6,708 bases of DNA, taken from positions 6,498 through 13,205 of the forward strand of contig JAGLBH010000031.1 of the NCBI GenBank assembly GCA_018260285.1. Reading direction: 5' to 3'. This document shows positions 4,940 to 6,708 of the stretch, one piece after another. Source of the stretch: Arthrobacter sp. (lineage in GTDB: Bacteria; Actinomycetota; Actinomycetes; Actinomycetales; Micrococcaceae). Under the pieces are notes generated by a model. That model saw only the letters and a program-made list of their open reading frames with translations. It was not told where the DNA came from and searched no databases. How positions within the stretch are numbered: position 1 is the stretch's first letter; each line of letters begins with the position of its first letter. The position numbers and the translations under genes were made by a program.

Positions 4940-6190
4940 GAGCGCGTCGGCGAACATGGACGTGGACCGCAGCACCTGCTCCTCCTGGACCGCGGCCCGC
5001 ACGGAGCTGAGCGCCCGGGCGAGGTCCCGCTTGAGGTCCGCCGCGTCCTCGACCCCCACGGAGAGGCGCACGAGATCTGCGGGGACCGCGAGCGGGGTGC
5101 CCTGCACGGAGGCGTGGGTCATCTCGGCGGAATAGCAGATGAGGGACTCCACCCCGCCCAGGCTTACGGAGAGCGCGAAGAGCCTGGTGGACTCCGCGAA
5201 CGCCCGGGCCGCAACCTCCCCGCCGCGGAAGCGCAGGGAGACGATGCCCCCGAAGTGGCTCATCTGCCGACGGGCCAGGGCGTGCCCCGGGTGGCCGGGC
5301 AGCCCCGGGTAGAGGACCTCGCTGATCTCCGGCTGGTGCTCGAGCCACCGGGCCAGGAGAAGCGCGTTGGCGTTGTGCCGCTCCATGCGCAGGCCGAGCG
5401 TCTTGAGCCCGCGGGCCGCCAGGAAGCAGTCCTGAGGACCGGCGACCGCCCCGCCCGCGAACTGCTGGAACCCCACGGCCGCGGCCAGGGTCTGCCCCCG
5501 GAACACGCGGTCCGCCACGACCACGGCCCCGCCCAGAACGTCCGAATGGCCGCCGATGTACTTCGTCGTGGAGTGCACGACGGCGTCGGCCCCGAAGCGC
5601 AGGGGCTGCTGCACGAACGGCGAGGCGAACGTGTTGTCCACGACGAGCACCGCACCGGCCTCCCGCGCGACCGCCGCCCACCCGTGGATGTCCGCGATCG
5701 CGAGCAGCGGGTTGGAGGGGGTCTCCACCCAGAGAACCGCCGTGCGCCCGGGCCGGACTGCGGCCCGCACTGCGGAGAGGTCCGTGATGTCCACGGGCGT
5801 GTTGGTCACGCCCCACCGCCCGTAGATCTGGCTGATGAGCCGGTTCGTGCCCCCGTACCCGTCCGCGCCGAGCACGATGTGATCCCCCGGCTGGAGGAGC
5901 GAGCGCAGGAGCGCGTCCTCCGCCGCGATCCCCGAGGCGAACGCGAACCCCGCAGCCCCGCCCTCGAGCGCGGCGAGCTGCGTCTCGAACCCGTTGCGCG
6001 TGGGGTTGGACCCCCGGGAGTACTCGTGCCCGGCGCGGAGCACGTTGATCCCGTCCTGAACGAAGGTGGACGTCTGGTAGATCGGCGGGATGACCGCGCC
6101 GGTCAGCGGGTCGGGGTCCTGCCCGGCGTGGATGGCCCGGGTGTTGAACCCGGGGGTGCGCTCCAAGAACTCAGCGAAGTCCCGGCTCAT
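4931..6190 (-). CDS. metB: Cystathionine gamma-synthase (PLP-dependent Cys/Met metabolism enzyme)
   Basis: A 419-residue fold-type I PLP enzyme. By family it joins an activated homoserine ester (O-acetyl- or O-succinylhomoserine) with cysteine to make cystathionine, the first step of transsulfuration to homocysteine. Visible marks are FNTRAIHAGQ at 15-24, EYSRGSNPTR with Y57 and R59 (PLP phosphate contacts from the partner subunit), ASGIAA at 85-90, GYGGT with the ring-stacking Y112, D185 in VVDNTF, the PLP lysine K210 in HSTTKYIGGHSD, and SLGGVESLICYSAEMTHAS in the C-terminal domain. VRLSVGVED follows as usual. It is slightly long for the family (usually 380-400). Cystathionine gamma-lyase and O-succinylhomoserine sulfhydrylase share these motifs and cannot be fully excluded; ICYSAE replaces the more common IxHPA just before MTHAS. 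Its ATG overlaps the metY stop as ATGA, so the two are likely coupled. Confidence 0.85.
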   Translation of the reverse strand: MSRDFAEFLERTPGFNTRAIHAGQDPDPLTGAVIPPIYQTSTFVQDGINVLRAGHEYSRGSNPTRNGFETQLAALEGGAAGFAFASGIAAEDALLRSLLQPGDHIVLGADGYGGTNRLISQIYGRWGVTNTPVDITDLSAVRAAVRPGRTAVLWVETPSNPLLAIADIHGWAAVAREAGAVLVVDNTFASPFVQQPLRFGADAVVHSTTKYIGGHSDVLGGAVVVADRVFRGQTLAAAVGFQQFAGGAVAGPQDCFLAARGLKTLGLRMERHNANALLLARWLEHQPEISEVLYPGLPGHPGHALARRQMSHFGGIVSLRFRGGEVAARAFAESTRLFALSVSLGGVESLICYSAEMTHASVQGTPLAVPADLVRLSVGVEDAADLKRDLARALSSVRAAVQEEQVLRSTSMFADALPA

Positions 6191-6708
6191 GCCGCGGCTC
6201 CTTCCTCTGCGTAGTCGATGTGGTCGAGACGGGCCTTGGCCTCGCGGCCCTGGGGTGCGGGGATGTGGGCCTCGCGGCCCTGGGATGCGGGGACGACGAC
6301 GCCGGCCGCCTCAAGCGCCCGCTCCAGGTCTGCGATGAGACCCCGGACAGGCTCGAGCCCCACGGACAGGCGAACGGTCCCCAGGCTGATGCCGCCGGCC
6401 GCGCGCTGCTCGGGAGTGAGCCGCACGTGCGTCATCGAGGCCGGGTGGGCCACGAGGGACTTCGTGTCCCCGATGTTCGCCACGAGCCGGAAGGCCGAGA
6501 GCGCATCGACGAACCGCTCGACCTGCTCCCACTCCCGCCCCTCCTCCACCGCGAGATCGAAGGAGAAGACCGACCCCACCCCCGCAGGGCACAGGCTCTC
6601 CGCGAGCTGCTCATTGCGGGAGGGGCCGCCGGCGTCGCCCCCGACGCCCGGGTGGTGGACGGCCGCCACCGCGGGGTGGGACGCGAGGAACTCCGCGAGC
6701 GCCAGGGC
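6187..6708 (-). CDS. metY: O-acetylhomoserine sulfhydrylase (aminocarboxypropyltransferase), C-terminal part
   Basis: Only the last 173 codons are in the window; the frame is open to base 6708 and the start lies beyond. The visible part has the MetY-type C-terminal domain: LALAEFLASHPAVAAVHHPG, then GVGSVFSFDLA, FVDALSAFRLVANIGDTKSL, VAHPASMTH, LTPEQRAAGG, and VRLSVGLE with a final helix. The run ANIGDTKSLVAHPASMTH fits O-acetylhomoserine sulfhydrylases better than cystathionine synthases. By family the enzyme makes homocysteine directly from O-acetylhomoserine and sulfide. The PLP lysine is outside the window and unchecked. Past the usual end (about RALEAAG) there is an extra tail of about 35 residues with a duplicated 10-residue unit around QGREA, ending DYAEEGAAA. 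The stop overlaps the metB start by 4 nt (ATGA). Confidence 0.85.
   Translation of the reverse strand, partial: ALALAEFLASHPAVAAVHHPGVGGDAGGPSRNEQLAESLCPAGVGSVFSFDLAVEEGREWEQVERFVDALSAFRLVANIGDTKSLVAHPASMTHVRLTPEQRAAGGISLGTVRLSVGLEPVRGLIADLERALEAAGVVVPASQGREAHIPAPQGREAKARLDHIDYAEEGAAA
6238..6293. repeat. 30-bp tandem duplication in the C-terminal tail of metY
   Basis: GGCCTCGCGGCCCTGGG starts at 6238 and again at 6268, with near-identical continuation (TGCGGGGA), one base changed inside the unit. The period of 30 keeps the frame and gives PASQGREAHI followed by PAPQGREAKA in the protein. It lies outside the conserved enzyme fold. Confidence 0.8.

Noticed and set aside
3628..5010. Plus-strand open frame of 460 codons across the oxidoreductase and yjdM
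   Set aside because: The product is repetitive His/Gly/Leu-rich sequence with no domain, and it crosses the ends of three well-supported minus-strand genes.
4856..6214. Plus-strand open frame of 452 codons opposite metB
   Set aside because: It mirrors the metB coding sequence, has shadow-like composition (Arg/Gly/Pro/Glu) and no recognisable motif.

Overview
The window is G+C-rich with strongly G/C-ending codons. Its gene content fits a high-GC actinobacterium, most likely of the order Micrococcales. The best single clue is the first 147 bases. They encode the C-terminus of an extradiol homoprotocatechuate dioxygenase of the type characterised in Brevibacterium and Arthrobacter. The genus cannot be fixed from sequence alone.

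Plus-strand block (1-1816): the distal part of a homoprotocatechuate (3,4-dihydroxyphenylacetate) meta-cleavage operon. It holds the end of hpaD (ring-cleaving dioxygenase), then hpaH (2-oxohept-enedioate hydratase) and hpaI (4-hydroxy-2-oxoheptanedioate aldolase). The genes overlap by 1 and 16 nt, so they are probably translationally coupled. Together HpaH and HpaI take the ring-cleavage product to pyruvate and succinic semialdehyde. The dehydrogenase, isomerase and decarboxylase steps between HpaD and HpaH are not in view. The operon ends convergently against the next gene, with a GC-rich hairpin in the 46-nt gap.

Middle block, minus strand (1863-2877): a small stand-alone HD-domain protein resembling (p)ppGpp hydrolases, followed by a glyoxalase-like (VOC) gene that is frameshifted and looks like a pseudogene. 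Bases 2878-3087 contain no gene. Most of that stretch is two adjacent, related, imperfect palindromes of about 70 nt built from TCACAC/GTGTGA-type words. This is the least explained structure in the window.

Minus-strand block (6708-3088): an apparent four-gene run in the order metY (C-terminal part only), metB, yjdM/phnA, and an FAD-dependent disulfide-oxidoreductase-family gene. Spacings are a 4-nt overlap, 28 nt and 3 nt, so they may form one transcription unit ending at the palindromes. MetY and MetB are two PLP enzymes for entry of sulfur into homocysteine (direct sulfhydrylation and transsulfuration). The oxidoreductase keeps its redox cysteines but lacks the usual C-terminal His-Glu dyad, so its substrate is unknown.

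I see no phage, insertion sequence, CRISPR, tRNA or rRNA. No clear new multi-gene system is evident. The points most worth a second look are the paired palindromes, the atypical oxidoreductase and its linkage to met genes, and the broken VOC gene.
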